From contig JABAKD010000001.1 in the NCBI GenBank assembly GCA_012845835.1, forward strand, positions 15,129,382 to 15,193,381: DNA of 64,000 bases, written 5' to 3'. The DNA comes from Undaria pinnatifida. Its lineage: Eukaryota; Sar; Phaeophyceae; Laminariales; Alariaceae. Shown in pieces: positions 12,267 through 22,078 of the stretch; the stretch's first letter is position 1, and every line of letters begins with the position of its first letter. Made by a program: the position numbers and the translations under genes. Under the pieces are notes generated by a model. The model did not search any database. It saw nothing but the letters and a program-made list of their open reading frames with translations, and was not told the DNA's origin.

Positions 12267-12734
12267 TCAGTTCGTTCTTACCATACAATATGTGCCGAAC
12301 TCTGCTTCGAAGGCCACCCGATCGACTCCCGGTCTCCCAACCTTGATGGGTGTTGGCCATTCTACCCCCTCTAGGCAGGGCTGTTGCCCAAAGAAAGCAT
12401 TCACCGGGTTAGTTAAGGTCAACACCTTCTGCTGTAGGCCCTCAACGGCAGGTATCCTAGTACCAGTCTGGTCAACAACATTTCCTGGCTTTATAGCAGC
12501 TTCCGTTGATTGCTGTTGCTTCTTCGCACGCTCCGCTTGCTTGTCATCGAAATCTCTCGTCAATCCCTCCATAAAGGCGATCGGTGGGTGGGTCGTCCCT
12601 ACCTCGGGAATCTTTTGCTCAGGTTGCGTTCTCCTCCTCTTCTGGCCTGGTTGCGCTTTGATTGAGTCGGCGTCTTCGGTGCGCTGAGCAGCGGCTAGCC
12701 GTTGCATCAGTTGGCTTTCTACGTAGGTCTGCAT
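12267..12734 (-). CDS. Uncharacterised 155-codon ORF, possibly from a retroelement
   Basis: This intact minus-strand frame begins MQTYVESQLMQRL. Its N-terminal third is hydrophilic and rich in Gln, Lys and Arg, with a basic patch GQKRRRTQ (about residues 29-36) and a run KKQQQS (about residues 72-77). The C-terminal half is Pro/Gly-containing and unremarkable. Immediately upstream, in frame, lies a stop codon followed by ATG, so this Met is the only available start. There is no zinc knuckle, protease or RT motif. An N-terminal helix-rich, polar ORF of this kind would fit the start of a gag-like protein, but that is inference. It could equally be a chance frame. The neighbour downstream on the plus strand is repeat T1. 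Confidence 0.3.
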   Translation of the reverse strand: MQTYVESQLMQRLAAAQRTEDADSIKAQPGQKRRRTQPEQKIPEVGTTHPPIAFMEGLTRDFDDKQAERAKKQQQSTEAAIKPGNVVDQTGTRIPAVEGLQQKVLTLTNPVNAFFGQQPCLEGVEWPTPIKVGRPGVDRVAFEAEFGTYCMVRTN

Positions 12735-12861
12735 GGCTTATTGTTGGTCAGTTGTCATGTCGGACGAGAAGTCCATCCGGCTGACCTGTTAAGCTTCCTC
12801 GCAGCAAGATATCTGGTGACATCACCAGGCTAGCGTACTGGAGTACCGCTTACACAGGGTT

Positions 12862-13128
12862 GCCTAGGCCATCATATATATGGTGGAGCATGTCAGTATG
12901 TGGGCTGTCGATGGGCCTTGGGAAGTAGTCGTAAAGCTGATCTCGGTTATCGTTCTCTCCGCCCAAGAACAGGAAGGAGTTGCCAAACCGGCCGCAAATT
13001 CCGCATTCATCCGACATGTCAAATGCAAACATTGCAACTCTCTGAGTACGAATTTTATGTAGGGATCTTGCGATCTTCGATATTAAGTTACAGTTACATA
13101 TATCAGACTTTGATACGAGCAAATCGTA
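12862..13128 (+). repeat. Dispersed repeat T1, copy 2
   Basis: This is the second copy of the block at 8135-8392, with conserved 'ttgccaaaccggccgca', 'caaacattgcaactctctga' and 'cagactttgatacgagcaaat'. Similarity stops just after 'gagcaaat' in both copies. No LINE ORF lies upstream of this copy, as would be expected of a truncated insertion or a duplicated fragment. Confidence 0.6.
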
Positions 13129-13480
13129 TAGACTACAAGGTTCCCCTTCGGGAGGTGGACACGTGCCTCCCGGGGGCGACGCAAGTCGAATGACTACAAC
13201 TGATGATGAAGTATTTATGCAGAAGGTGTATATCGGAGGGATGCGTAGTGGAAAGAATGTGGATAATATAAGATATCACAGACATTTGGAGGAGGAGGGT
13301 TGGGATATTGCTGAGGCTCGGTGTGATAAGTTATTCGAAAGTCCACTCCGTATAACTGCGTGGCAGCAATTAATTCTACGTTTGTACTGCTCTCGCTGCT
13401 GTTAGAGGAATCATTGGTGTCAATTTGTTGTTTGTTTTCTGTGTCCAGTATTTTTCCCCGCGCGCTTGTTAAACAGTTAA
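13129..13480. other. Anonymous DNA with a short purine-rich frame
   Basis: A plus-strand frame of 80 codons (13163-13405) includes a polar segment reading YIGGMRSGKNVDNIRYHRHL. It lacks any recognised domain and might be a stray exon or chance. The rest shows nothing. Confidence 0.3.
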
Positions 13481-13493
13481 ACAGTTTATACCG

Positions 13494-13655
13494 ATGTTTG
13501 TTGCCGATATGGTCTGTTGTGTGCACATCGTTACTTTTGCTTGAGTTGTGTTGCTACTTTATATCTCTTTATACAGGTTTCGCTACTGCTGCATATTAAC
13601 CACCGTGTCAATTGTGAGGGAGAACTCACAGTAATGACATAGTTCCCGTCGTTGC
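13494..13655 (+). repeat. Left arm of long imperfect palindrome
   Basis: This ~162-bp arm matches the reverse complement of 14116-14280 almost base for base. The arm runs from 'tgtttgttgccgatatgg' to 'cagtaatgacatagttc' and 'cgtcgttgc'. The two arms are separated by a 460-bp spacer, so a single strand could fold into a very stable hairpin. No coding potential is convincing. Confidence 0.85.
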
Positions 13656-13909
13656 TCATATGACAATAAACTGTTAGAGTCTATGGACTACGTGCTGCTT
13701 GCTGGTGGTGCTCTATTGTAAAACCGCTGTGTATGTTCTTTTGATGAGAGTAAAGGTCTTGTGTATTTATTCTCCTCGGTCCATCCAGAAAAAAATCCCG
13801 TTCTCAATAAAATTTGATTTTTTATGATCTATATATTATTGTCGCTCTCTGCGGTTGCTTGCTGCTGCTGTGATCGTAGACAGTTTATACCGATGTTTTT
13901 TGCCGATAT

Positions 13910-14000
13910 AGACCTATTTTTTAGACATTTAAAACACGATAGGGCTTAATTTGGTTTAGAGCCAAAAATATAGGCATATCGTCAGGCTTAAATACGTCTA
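13910..14000 (+). repeat. 91-bp direct repeat, copy 1 (inside the palindrome spacer)
   Basis: This block runs from 'agacctattttt' through 'aaaacacgatagggctta' and 'atatcgtcaggc' to 'ttaaatacgtcta'. It is repeated nearly perfectly at 14294-14384. A decayed 3' end of the same block ('gaggcttaaatacgtctag') is seen again near 15612. Confidence 0.8.
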
Positions 14001-14115
14001 CTACACACACGGTGGAACTTTAGTCCTCGCACGTACATCGGGGTGGCATCAAAATGTATTAGCGAGAGAATTTTCCCGCACTGCTAGACGCGGGCGCGGT
14101 GTATATGTACCCGCT

Positions 14116-14280
14116 GCAACGACGTGAACTATGTCATTACTGTGAGTTCTCCCTCACAATTGACACGGTGGTTACCATACAGCAGTAGTAGCGAAACCTG
14201 TATAAAGAGATATAAAGTAGCAACACAACTCAAGCAAAAGTAACGATGTGCACACAACAGACCATATCGGCAACAAACAT
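14116..14280 (-). repeat. Right arm of long imperfect palindrome
   Basis: This is the inverted partner of 13494-13655. The differences are a few substitutions and a few extra bases around 'cagcagtagtagcg'. Its inner edge is 'gcaacgacgtgaac' and its outer edge is 'cggcaacaaacat'. Confidence 0.85.
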
Positions 14281-14293
14281 AGGTCGTTAAAAT

Positions 14294-14384
14294 AGACCTA
14301 TTTTTTTTACATTTAAAACACGATAGGGCTTAATTTGGTTTAGAGCAAAAAATATAGGCATATCGTCAGGCTTAAATACGTCTA
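14294..14384 (+). repeat. 91-bp direct repeat, copy 2
   Basis: This is a nearly identical copy of 13910-14000, placed just outside the right arm of the palindrome. It is followed at once (14385-14430) by another fragment of the arm, from 'gcaacacaactcaag' to 'cacaacagaccat', in the same orientation as the right arm. Arm and block have therefore been duplicated together. Confidence 0.8.
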
Positions 14385-14481
14385 GCAACACAACTCAAGC
14401 AAAAGTAACGATGTGCACACAACAGACCATTTTATCGACCTAACGACCACGGCAGACCACGGTGAGATGTGGATTTTCCCA

Positions 14482-14521
14482 AAATATGCACTTGGGCACA
14501 TTTTGGCCCAAGTGCATATTT
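14482..14521. repeat. Perfect 16-bp stem-loop
   Basis: The stem aatatgcacttgggc (14483-14497, plus one A at 14482) pairs perfectly with gcccaagtgcatatt (14506-14520, plus a T at 14521) around an 8-base loop, acattttg. It has no T run, so it is not a bacterial-type terminator. It could be a microRNA-like foldback, a transposon end or chance. Confidence 0.75.
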
Positions 14522-15870
14522 GAAGCAATTTTCCGAGTATTTTCCAGCAAACAACAGCATTTCAGACGACAAAAGCTCGAGGAAACATCAGACACTCTGC
14601 AGCAGCAGCACAGCACAACACCCACGCAGTAATTGCAACACTCAACCTAGCAAGCCGCTTGGTGTATCCCCAACCCGGGTTAATCAACCTGCGTGTACAA
14701 CACCATCAGAAACGTTGGCGGTGGTCAGAGGCGACCCACTCTCGTGGAGCGGCATGCCTCTACGTACTGTTACTTGAAAAGGAGTCCTTGTTCATTCACG
14801 AGGATCGAGCGCACACACAACACAACACACCACAAAACAAAACAACACAGCACAACACACAGACAACCAGCACCCCAACAGCCAACCCAACTACAGCACA
14901 ACTAGCCGGTGGAAAACGCCCGCGAGACTCCTCCTACCCTGGCGTTCTCTGCGGTCAGAGAACTGGGACTCTGACATAGTTCGTCGCGCGCTCGTGCTCC
15001 TGCTCTCTCGTCCTGAGAGGCTGTAATTTTTCGATGACACATTTTTTTTGTTTGGTTTTTGTGCCCGACGTAGCGCATGACCGGAGCTGCTGCTGCAGTT
15101 TACAACCCTGTTGCCTCTTTCCCGCGGATGGATGCCTACATTTCGAGGGTGGAAATTGAACCGGGTTGAGGGCCAGTGCTGCTGTGCTGCTGTGCTGACT
15201 GCCTTACTGAGGCACACAGAAGGCGGCAAACGCCTGCGAGGTATCCTACATATGAAGCGAGTATGGAGTACGAAGCACTCAATGTTTTCGCCAGGCACCA
15301 GTTATTTGTTTTGGCCGTTTGTTCAAGCTCGCACAGCATGGGCAGGGGAGGGTTTTTCTCGAAGTTTCCACCCACTCATGTGCTGACTCATGACATAAAT
15401 CCTCGTCTTGCCATCTGCGTCTGGAGTAGTGCAGAAATATCATAGTCTATTTTCAAGTAGTTTGATCTTTCCTCGGCTTTTCTTTTTATGCGTACTGAAA
15501 GAGACCACTATTTCGAGTTTTAGACATATTATGTTTTTTTTATGCGTTTAAGGTCGAAATATCGAATGGCCTAGCTCTTCCAGTTGGAAGTACTTAAGAC
15601 CTAACCTCGAGGCTTAAATACGTCTAGTGTGTGGTTGCTCGGGGACAGAAGTGTCTCATACCCCGCAAAATGGAGCCAGTTTCAGCGGCTTTCCGCGGCC
15701 ATAGCTCGCGCCACGGACGTCCCATGAGCCCGGCACACGGCTGATAATATACCGACGGGTAGTCTGATCGCATCGCAGAAGAAAGCACACCAAAAAACTC
15801 TGCGCCGGCGGAGAAAAAGGGACGGACTAGGCAAAAAAAGCAAAATGGTACATACGCATATAATATCCTA
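14522..15870. other. Anonymous DNA with a CA/CAA-rich tract
   Basis: A low-complexity CA-rich stretch (about 14811-14895) is embedded in short frames of no recognisable family (15111-15386 plus, 14891-15298 minus). An echo of the 91-bp block's 3' end occurs at about 15612. No gene is called. Confidence 0.4.
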
Positions 15871-15874
15871 CAAC

Positions 15875-16984
15875 CTACAAGCCGTACTGATACAGCTGAC
15901 GACGAGTGCAGAAACCAATTGGTAGATCGTGTGGCATGGTACCGGTTCGACTGATATGTGGAGGGTGTGTACTATTGGTAACCCTAAACCCTTCAGTGCG
16001 TGGTCTAGGCGTCTTTCTTGTTTGGTTTCGTTGATTTCAATAGGGGAGGGCGCGAAAGCGGCAGTAATGACACTTACTTAATTGTTGTCTTGCTTGTGGT
16101 GTTATTTTTGTTGGTTTGTTTCTCGCACACTGTTTCCGATATTCCCCTCCCGCCGCCCTTATGCCGATGTCTTCCTATTCTTCGTGTTGTTTCGTCGGTG
16201 CAACAGCAGTTAGATGTTCCTCTATTGATCTTCTTTCAGCCATTCTCATCTTCTGGCGTCACATTCGTCATAATAACCCCTGTCATTTTTCTCATGTTTC
16301 ACCCTTTTTGATTCTTTTTATGGTCTGGCGTGTTTTTTTGCGTTCTCGTTTATGGGGTGTTTCGAGCGTTTCCCTTGCTTTACCTTGACTAATTGCGATT
16401 GTTTGGTCTACACTGTTTCACCGTCTGTGACCACCAATTTGTATCTCTCTATGACAAAGAATAAGCACGGACACTGGGTGTGCTAATGTCGTTGTGTGTA
16501 CAAAAAACGGTTTAACGTGCACGGACAACACATACGGCACACACACTGACCGCCGAGAATAGTGGAAGAGGGTGGCAGGGCCATTTTTTTTTTATCACGG
16601 CCTCGGGCTGTCTCTGGGAGCGAAACTCGTTTCGATCAATCAATGCCAGGTCTTGAAATTTTTGAAGGATACATTCAGGCTTCTTTCCAAGCAGGAGCCA
16701 AAAACACAATTCCGTCACATGTTGCACTAACAAATTGGAGGACTCCAAGACATGTCTCCAGAATTTCCCGCGACCATACCGAAGATCTGACTTACGTTTA
16801 TTCACCAGCATATAGTAAGAAAAACTGCAAAACCATGACATTTGAAAGAAACAACGCATCATATTCATTTTCAGGACAAAAATCCAATTTAAAAGTTGAG
16901 TTTCAATCATTCAGTCGATCGTACTCACAGCTGACGTTTTTCTATTTTTATCAAAAATGTCTCGACGCCGCTTTTAAGGCATAG
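15875..16984 (+). repeat. Dispersed repeat family P, most complete copy, with a 140-codon ORF
   Basis: The first half (about 15.88-16.45 kb) is shared with 3.23-3.6 kb (inverted) and 4.84-5.01 kb. The second half is shared with 5.39-5.76 kb (inverted). Within the second half an open frame at 16562-16984 (140 codons) contains GSETRFDQSMPGLEIFEGY and is followed by a Ser/Lys/Tyr-rich C-terminus. The decayed partner at 5.4-5.8 kb keeps parts of this reading, so it may be the remains of a short protein of a mobile element. I do not recognise the family. A poly-T run at about 17039-17051 lies just before element B. Confidence 0.4.
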
Positions 16985-17094
16985 TCCCTGATATTTTGCA
17001 CGCGTGATGTAGATGTCCATCCAGGGGCCCAACCTCCATTTTTTTTTTTTTCATTTATCGATGAAAATGTTTCGTCGGCGGTGATCCACGTTCT

Positions 17095-18916
17095 TATAAA
17101 AAAATGAAAATACGCTCCAGCTGTGAGATCGAAGATTTCGTCGAAACTCATCTTTGCAAGCTGTGTGTGATACTCCGATCGCGCGTGTTACGGGTTGTGT
17201 GTCCTCATTAAGGATATAGGTCGGCGACTCCCTTTACATCTACAGTGTAGCTATCAGGGTCAACAAGGTGATCCTAGTCAGTCTGTGCGCGGAAACTATA
17301 AAACCCGTTTCTGAGGGGGACAAAATCTGACATTTGTGGAGGGAAATGTATCCGTTTATCAAGTGAATCCTGTAAGTCGAATAACAGGTGAGGGGGGGGG
17401 GCGGAGTTTTGAAGGACGTGGGGGCCTGGTTTTGATCAACAGCGAGCGGTGTTGGAAGGGGTGGGGGGAGGAGGGGGCAATTTTTGCGTGGAAGCTATAA
17501 ATCCTTTTCAAGGGATAAATCTGACGGTTTGGAGAAAGAAAAAATAAAAAATCACCAGTTTATCATTGGAGGGGGTTGGGGTGGGGGTGGGGCGTGTGGG
17601 GCAGCTCAATATGTGCGTGGAAACTATACATCATTTTGAGGGGATAAATGTGACGGTTTTGGAAAGAATGCATCAGTTTATCATGTATATCCTGGGGTAA
17701 GTCCTACAATCGGTGAGTAGAGAGAGGGCGGAGTGTTCGAGGGGGTGGGGGTGGGATGGGGTGGGGGGGTTGGGGATGTGGGGAGCGGGGGCGGGGGGGG
17801 GGGTTTAGGTGAGGGGTTCGTTGTACGTGTGGTGCTAGGTCTAGGCGATGCTGCGGGTGGTGGGGAAGAATGGGGCGTTCGGGGCGCGGGGGGGGGGGGG
17901 AAGCAGCGGCATGGATGGCTCTAGAAAGATAATGAGGCGATATCCAGTTTACAGTGCGTGAATTTAATATTATTCTGCCGGATTTCGATATTAGGTGGGG
18001 CGTTTGAGCAAGAGAGAGCGAGAAGGGAGGGGGGGGGGGATATTTTTAAGGAGGTTTAGGTCACAAATAATATTCAAATACACTCCGGCTGTGAGATCAA
18101 ATATATGTAGGGCTTGTTATACGCGTGGTGCTAGGCCTAGGCGATCGTGCATGTGGTTGGAAAAAAGGGGGCGTCAGAGGGGGGGTTGAGGGGGGTGGGG
18201 GGAAAGAATAAAAACTACGCCATGGATGGTCAGAAAGCTAATGACGTGATATCAACTGCGTATAGGTGTTTATTACTCTGGCCGATTACGATTGTGAGTG
18301 GGGCGTTTGGACAAACTAGGCGGAAAGGGGGGGGGGGACAGAGATTGGGGGAGGGGCGGGGGGGGACGGGGTGGGGGTGTTTTGATCAAGAGGGATCGGG
18401 GGAGGGGGAGGGGAGGGGGGGGCGTGACATTTCAATATGTGCGCGGAAACAATAAATCCTTCAAGGGGAAAAACCTGACGATTGTAGCAAGAAGACATCC
18501 CTGGACAAACCTAACGATTGTAGCAAGAAGACATCCCTTTATATCATCTGCCTGGTAATTATTACTATTCTAGAAGGTTTGATGTTAGATGCAGTATGCA
18601 ACCCAGTGTTTAAGTGTAGTAAATAACATGTTAAATCTTCATAATTGTTGTTGTACATGTATCAAAAGCTAGAATATTTTATAGAATATTTGTAGTTACC
18701 ATGATTTTCTGAACATCGCTAATTATAAGAAAGAGATACGTATTGCCAAATACAACAGACGAGGTGAGGTGGTCATGCACTGTTTTTCACCACCATCATA
18801 TAGTTACCATTATGTCCTGACGTCGCTAATTATACGAAAGAGATACGTATTGCCAAATGTAACATGCGAGGTGATGTGGTCATGCACTGTCTCCGCCATT
18901 GAGCACTAGAGGGAGA
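17095..18916 (+). mobile_element. G-tract modular element, copy B (plus)
   Basis: This is the best copy for reading the structure. It begins 'tataaaaaaatgaaaatacg' and then 'agctgtgagatcgaagattt'. The core 'gcg-ggaaactata...' occurs at about 17287, 17486, 17615 and 18441, with G tracts between (17394-17402, 17740-17806, 17889-17900, 18028-18037, 18327-18420). A second module starting 'gtggtgctaggYctaggcga' occurs at about 17829 and 18125, i.e. ~296 bp apart, each followed by 'catggatggNtc', 'gataatgaNgtgatatc' and 'ggggcgtttga'. The tail (18480-18916) carries a 107-bp tandem duplication ('gctaattata.gaaagagat' at 18718 and 18825) and ends 'tctccgccattgagcac'. It is non-coding and colinear with copy A on the opposite strand. 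Confidence 0.75.
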
Positions 18917-19626
18917 CATGTGAATCGTCTTAATATAGCAAATACCTGAAGAAGATCAGGCTAATAATAAATAGTAAAAATTTAAACAATTAGACTAGTC
19001 TACACAAATACCCTCACCGTGACAACATATATCGTAGGAAAATCAAGCGGCCGGTGCATCACGCAACGCGCGAAGATGGTAATCGACCCCAACTTTATCG
19101 AACTCACAGCTGACGTGTTTATATGTACGTATATATATATATATGTAAAGAAACCAAACTACAGGTGAGGTCTTCGCAAAGGCACACAGAAGACGTGTGC
19201 ATATTTTACTATCTAAATCGAACTACCAGCGTGGACATTCGCCGGGCTTTTTCATAGTTAACATGAAGCGGCCTCCACCTGTTTGTGGAGGACGAGTTGC
19301 CCATTTCGTTGGCGATGGCGGGCGGGCGTTGCTGTGGGAATGATAGTAGTCACTGTGGACATGCAGAAATAATACCCGATGTGCAGCGCTCGCCGATACT
19401 TATATAGCAGTAAGCTAGTTTCAACTTGAGTATTGAATACACTGGCGACAAGGAACTACCGGAGTTCTTTCGCGTACTGCTTTTTTCCGCTTCTAGAACG
19501 AGATGTTCGGTGCACGCATATGCGTCATCTCCACGAATCAACGACGTACGGGACACCCGAGTGGCCAAGTCCATATTCGTATTCCCTTGGTACGCTATAC
19601 AAGGCGGTTTAAAGAATTTTTGAACT
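18917..19626. other. Anonymous DNA with a short (AT)n run
   Basis: An (AT)n microsatellite lies at 19129-19145. Just upstream, 'atcgaactcacagctgacgtg' (about 19097) is reminiscent of the start motif of the G-tract element read backwards, so it may be a relic end. No gene is recognised. Confidence 0.45.
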
Positions 19627-19902
19627 TGTCATCTGTGGCATCTGGGAACGATCCTCTCGCATCTTCACGGGTTTAGTACTGATACGTAGACATGCGTGTT
19701 CGGACGTGACCTGTACCATATAACCGTTATTGGAAATCTCGCCAGCTACGTGGCATATTTCACTATGTTTTCTCTCCTATTGATTTATCTGGGTCCATCT
19801 GCCGAGCCGGGAGTTGTAGCAGTTCTGCCCCCCGGGCTTCCGCTGAGTTCAGGAGTGTAGGTGTTCCGCTGTGCGTGGCGCTCTTGTTGCGAAGGCACCA
19901 TA
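19627..19902 (+). repeat. 5' LTR of gypsy element
   Basis: It starts TGTCATCTG and ends near 'gaaggcaccata'. Blocks shared with the 3' LTR include 'gggtttagtac.gatacgtag', 'gagccgggagttg', 'ctgccccccgggct', 'gctgagttcagg', 'gtgtaggtgtt' and 'ctgtgcgtggcgctc'. The exact termini are uncertain because both copies have mutated. Confidence 0.85.
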
Positions 19903-20535
19903 AAACAATCGTATTATCTAGGTCCGCGAAGTGCCAGAGTTACACACCGGCTAGGAGAATCTCCAGCCCGGTGGGTGTAGAGGAACGCAAAGGCGGCCTG
20001 GGCGTCGTCCCGCCGTTCCCTTGGTTAACGGTCGCGGTCTGGAGACATTCCCACCGCGTGCAGAGAGCAGAGGAAGTGTTGGCTTGGGCCGCGTCCCGCC
20101 ACCTTGCTGGAAAAGTCACCTCAGCGAAAACAAAAAACGAAAAGCAACCCCAAGGAATAACAGGTGGGACGTAGTCCCGTCCCATAAATCAGCAATGCCG
20201 CCGCAGCTGCAATGTCGCCGCCTGAAATTCTCCGGCCGCCCTTGTGGACACCCCTACGGGAGGCCGCGCAGGCAGAATGCCGGGATCACCGCCACGACAC
20301 ACCGGTGTTGGAATAGGGAGCGGGTGTACACATAGCTGCAGCCTCGAATCACAACCGTGGTCGAGGCCTGCTGAACACCCACTACAAAACAATCTATTAG
20401 GCATTGAGGGCTGGAAGATTACCGTCGTCAAGCACTGATGCAGTGACTGCAGCGCAGCCGGCCGGTAAGGGATCCGGCCCCAGAGTCGAGGTTTCCGACC
20501 GTTGGGAACCCAGTGCATTGAACGAACACGATGAC

Positions 20536-21510
20536 AGATGGACCCGTCGGTGGCAAGATGATTGCGCAGACCAGGGACGAAGGGACGTCGCCTTTCAACA
20601 TGAGCACGTCTGATCGCCGCCAAACGTGGGCCGAGGTCTCCGGTCGGCTCCCAAAGGAAATGATTTATCAACTGCAACGGAAGTCATCCACGTAGTGCGC
20701 GGAATAATGCCCAAGCCCATCGCTCCACGTTTGACTGCATCTACCCCAGCGGCTTGCGATAAATTTATACGTCAGTGGGGTGAGTACACGCAACAAGGCC
20801 CTGCTGTAGATGGGGGGTGATGGTTCGAAGCTGTATGATAGAAAATACTCTTGCCACTGTCTGCAGCATCGGCAGCTTCCCCACTGCCTGCGTCCAGTCG
20901 TGTAGTGATGCCGATCGTTTGGGGTGTTTGCGCGCTGTGGCTCGGCCTTACAGGAGTGACAGCGAGGTGGCCAGCGACCTCCACCCATCAACGCGAATGT
21001 TGTATCCCGCCATGTTCCTGTCACGTGGGAAGCTACTCGTAACGAAGTTACCGAAGCCAGCTGCTTCTCCGTATTCACAAATACGGATACACCATGTATG
21101 AGACATGGATCTCGGCCTCTGTCAAGTCGTTCAGCAAAGTATTCGTCGACTCCCTCGGGCTGCACCAATTTAGGAAAACGTCCGAAACGAATTTATGATT
21201 AACGACACACCGATGGAAATTTCGAAAATCTAAGCCGTCGTGTCAGCCATTTGGCTGTAAAATGACCTGACATACAGCGCGTCGCCGACGCCGCCGTCAA
21301 CGGCACGAACGGCCGGGGCCGCGGTGGCAGAGGTCGCTTCTTTGGGGACGGCTCCAAAGATCGGGGGCAGTACGAGCGTCCAGGGGTGCCTGGTCCGTTT
21401 GGCCCCGCTCGCGATCACCCGCGAGTGGGGCACTTATGGCGGGCGTCTGGATGATACCCTCGTCAATTCGTGCTCTCATTGCTCCCTCACAGGGCATCTC
21501 GAGCCGTAAA
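20536..21510 (+). pseudogene. gypsy gag relic with zinc-knuckle-like remnant
   Basis: The plus strand reads in several frames as a gag-like protein. Near 20700-20800 a helix-like polar segment includes ACDKFIRQWGEYTQQ. Near 21295-21370 a Gly/Arg-rich stretch reads NGRGRGGRGRFFGDGSKDRG, typical of nucleic-acid binding. Near 21472-21507 CSHCSLTGHLEP keeps the first three ligands of a Cys-x2-Cys-x4-His-x4-Cys knuckle before a stop codon. Position between 5' LTR and protease supports the call. It is thoroughly frameshifted. Confidence 0.5.
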
Positions 21511-22078
21511 TGTTGGCTAAAATACAAAAATGTTTCGACCCGATCGATTACCAGCCCGTCCGAGTGCAAACACATACCATCCGGCCTGGGGTGCAGTGCA
21601 TCCCGCTCCCACCACGTCTAGACTTGAGGAGATCGGGGCCCCGGTGGGTGCGCGAAGGGCTCAGGACTGGCCTGCTTCTTCTGCGATAAATATTCCGGCT
21701 GGAAGTCAGAGAGCGCGTCCGAGCTGGTCCGATGTGGGCGGGAGTTCTGCTGGGAGTGATCTCCCGGGCACGTATTGCGATCCTCGAGTAGTGCACGCAG
21801 AAATCGCCAACTGCAACGGGGAACCCCGGCTCAGCGTTCGAGCGGACATGGTCCCCGATCCCACCGGGTATCTCGACTGGAGGCTGACCAGCCGGAGCAT
21901 ACTGAGATCCTGGGCCCCGGGAAAACTGCGATTTGAGTCCCTGTGGAGATGAACGAGCTGGAGGCAGTGTCGTCTCCTGGAGACAACCTTGCAGGTACAA
22001 CGTAGCTAATCGAGTACTGGCAGCCATGGATGCGAAAGCCACCCACGTCCAGATGAAATGCATGGTAGAGTACGCCCC

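Noticed and set aside
14482-14521. Rho-independent terminator
   Set aside because: No T run follows the stem, no bacterial gene is adjacent, and the context is eukaryotic.
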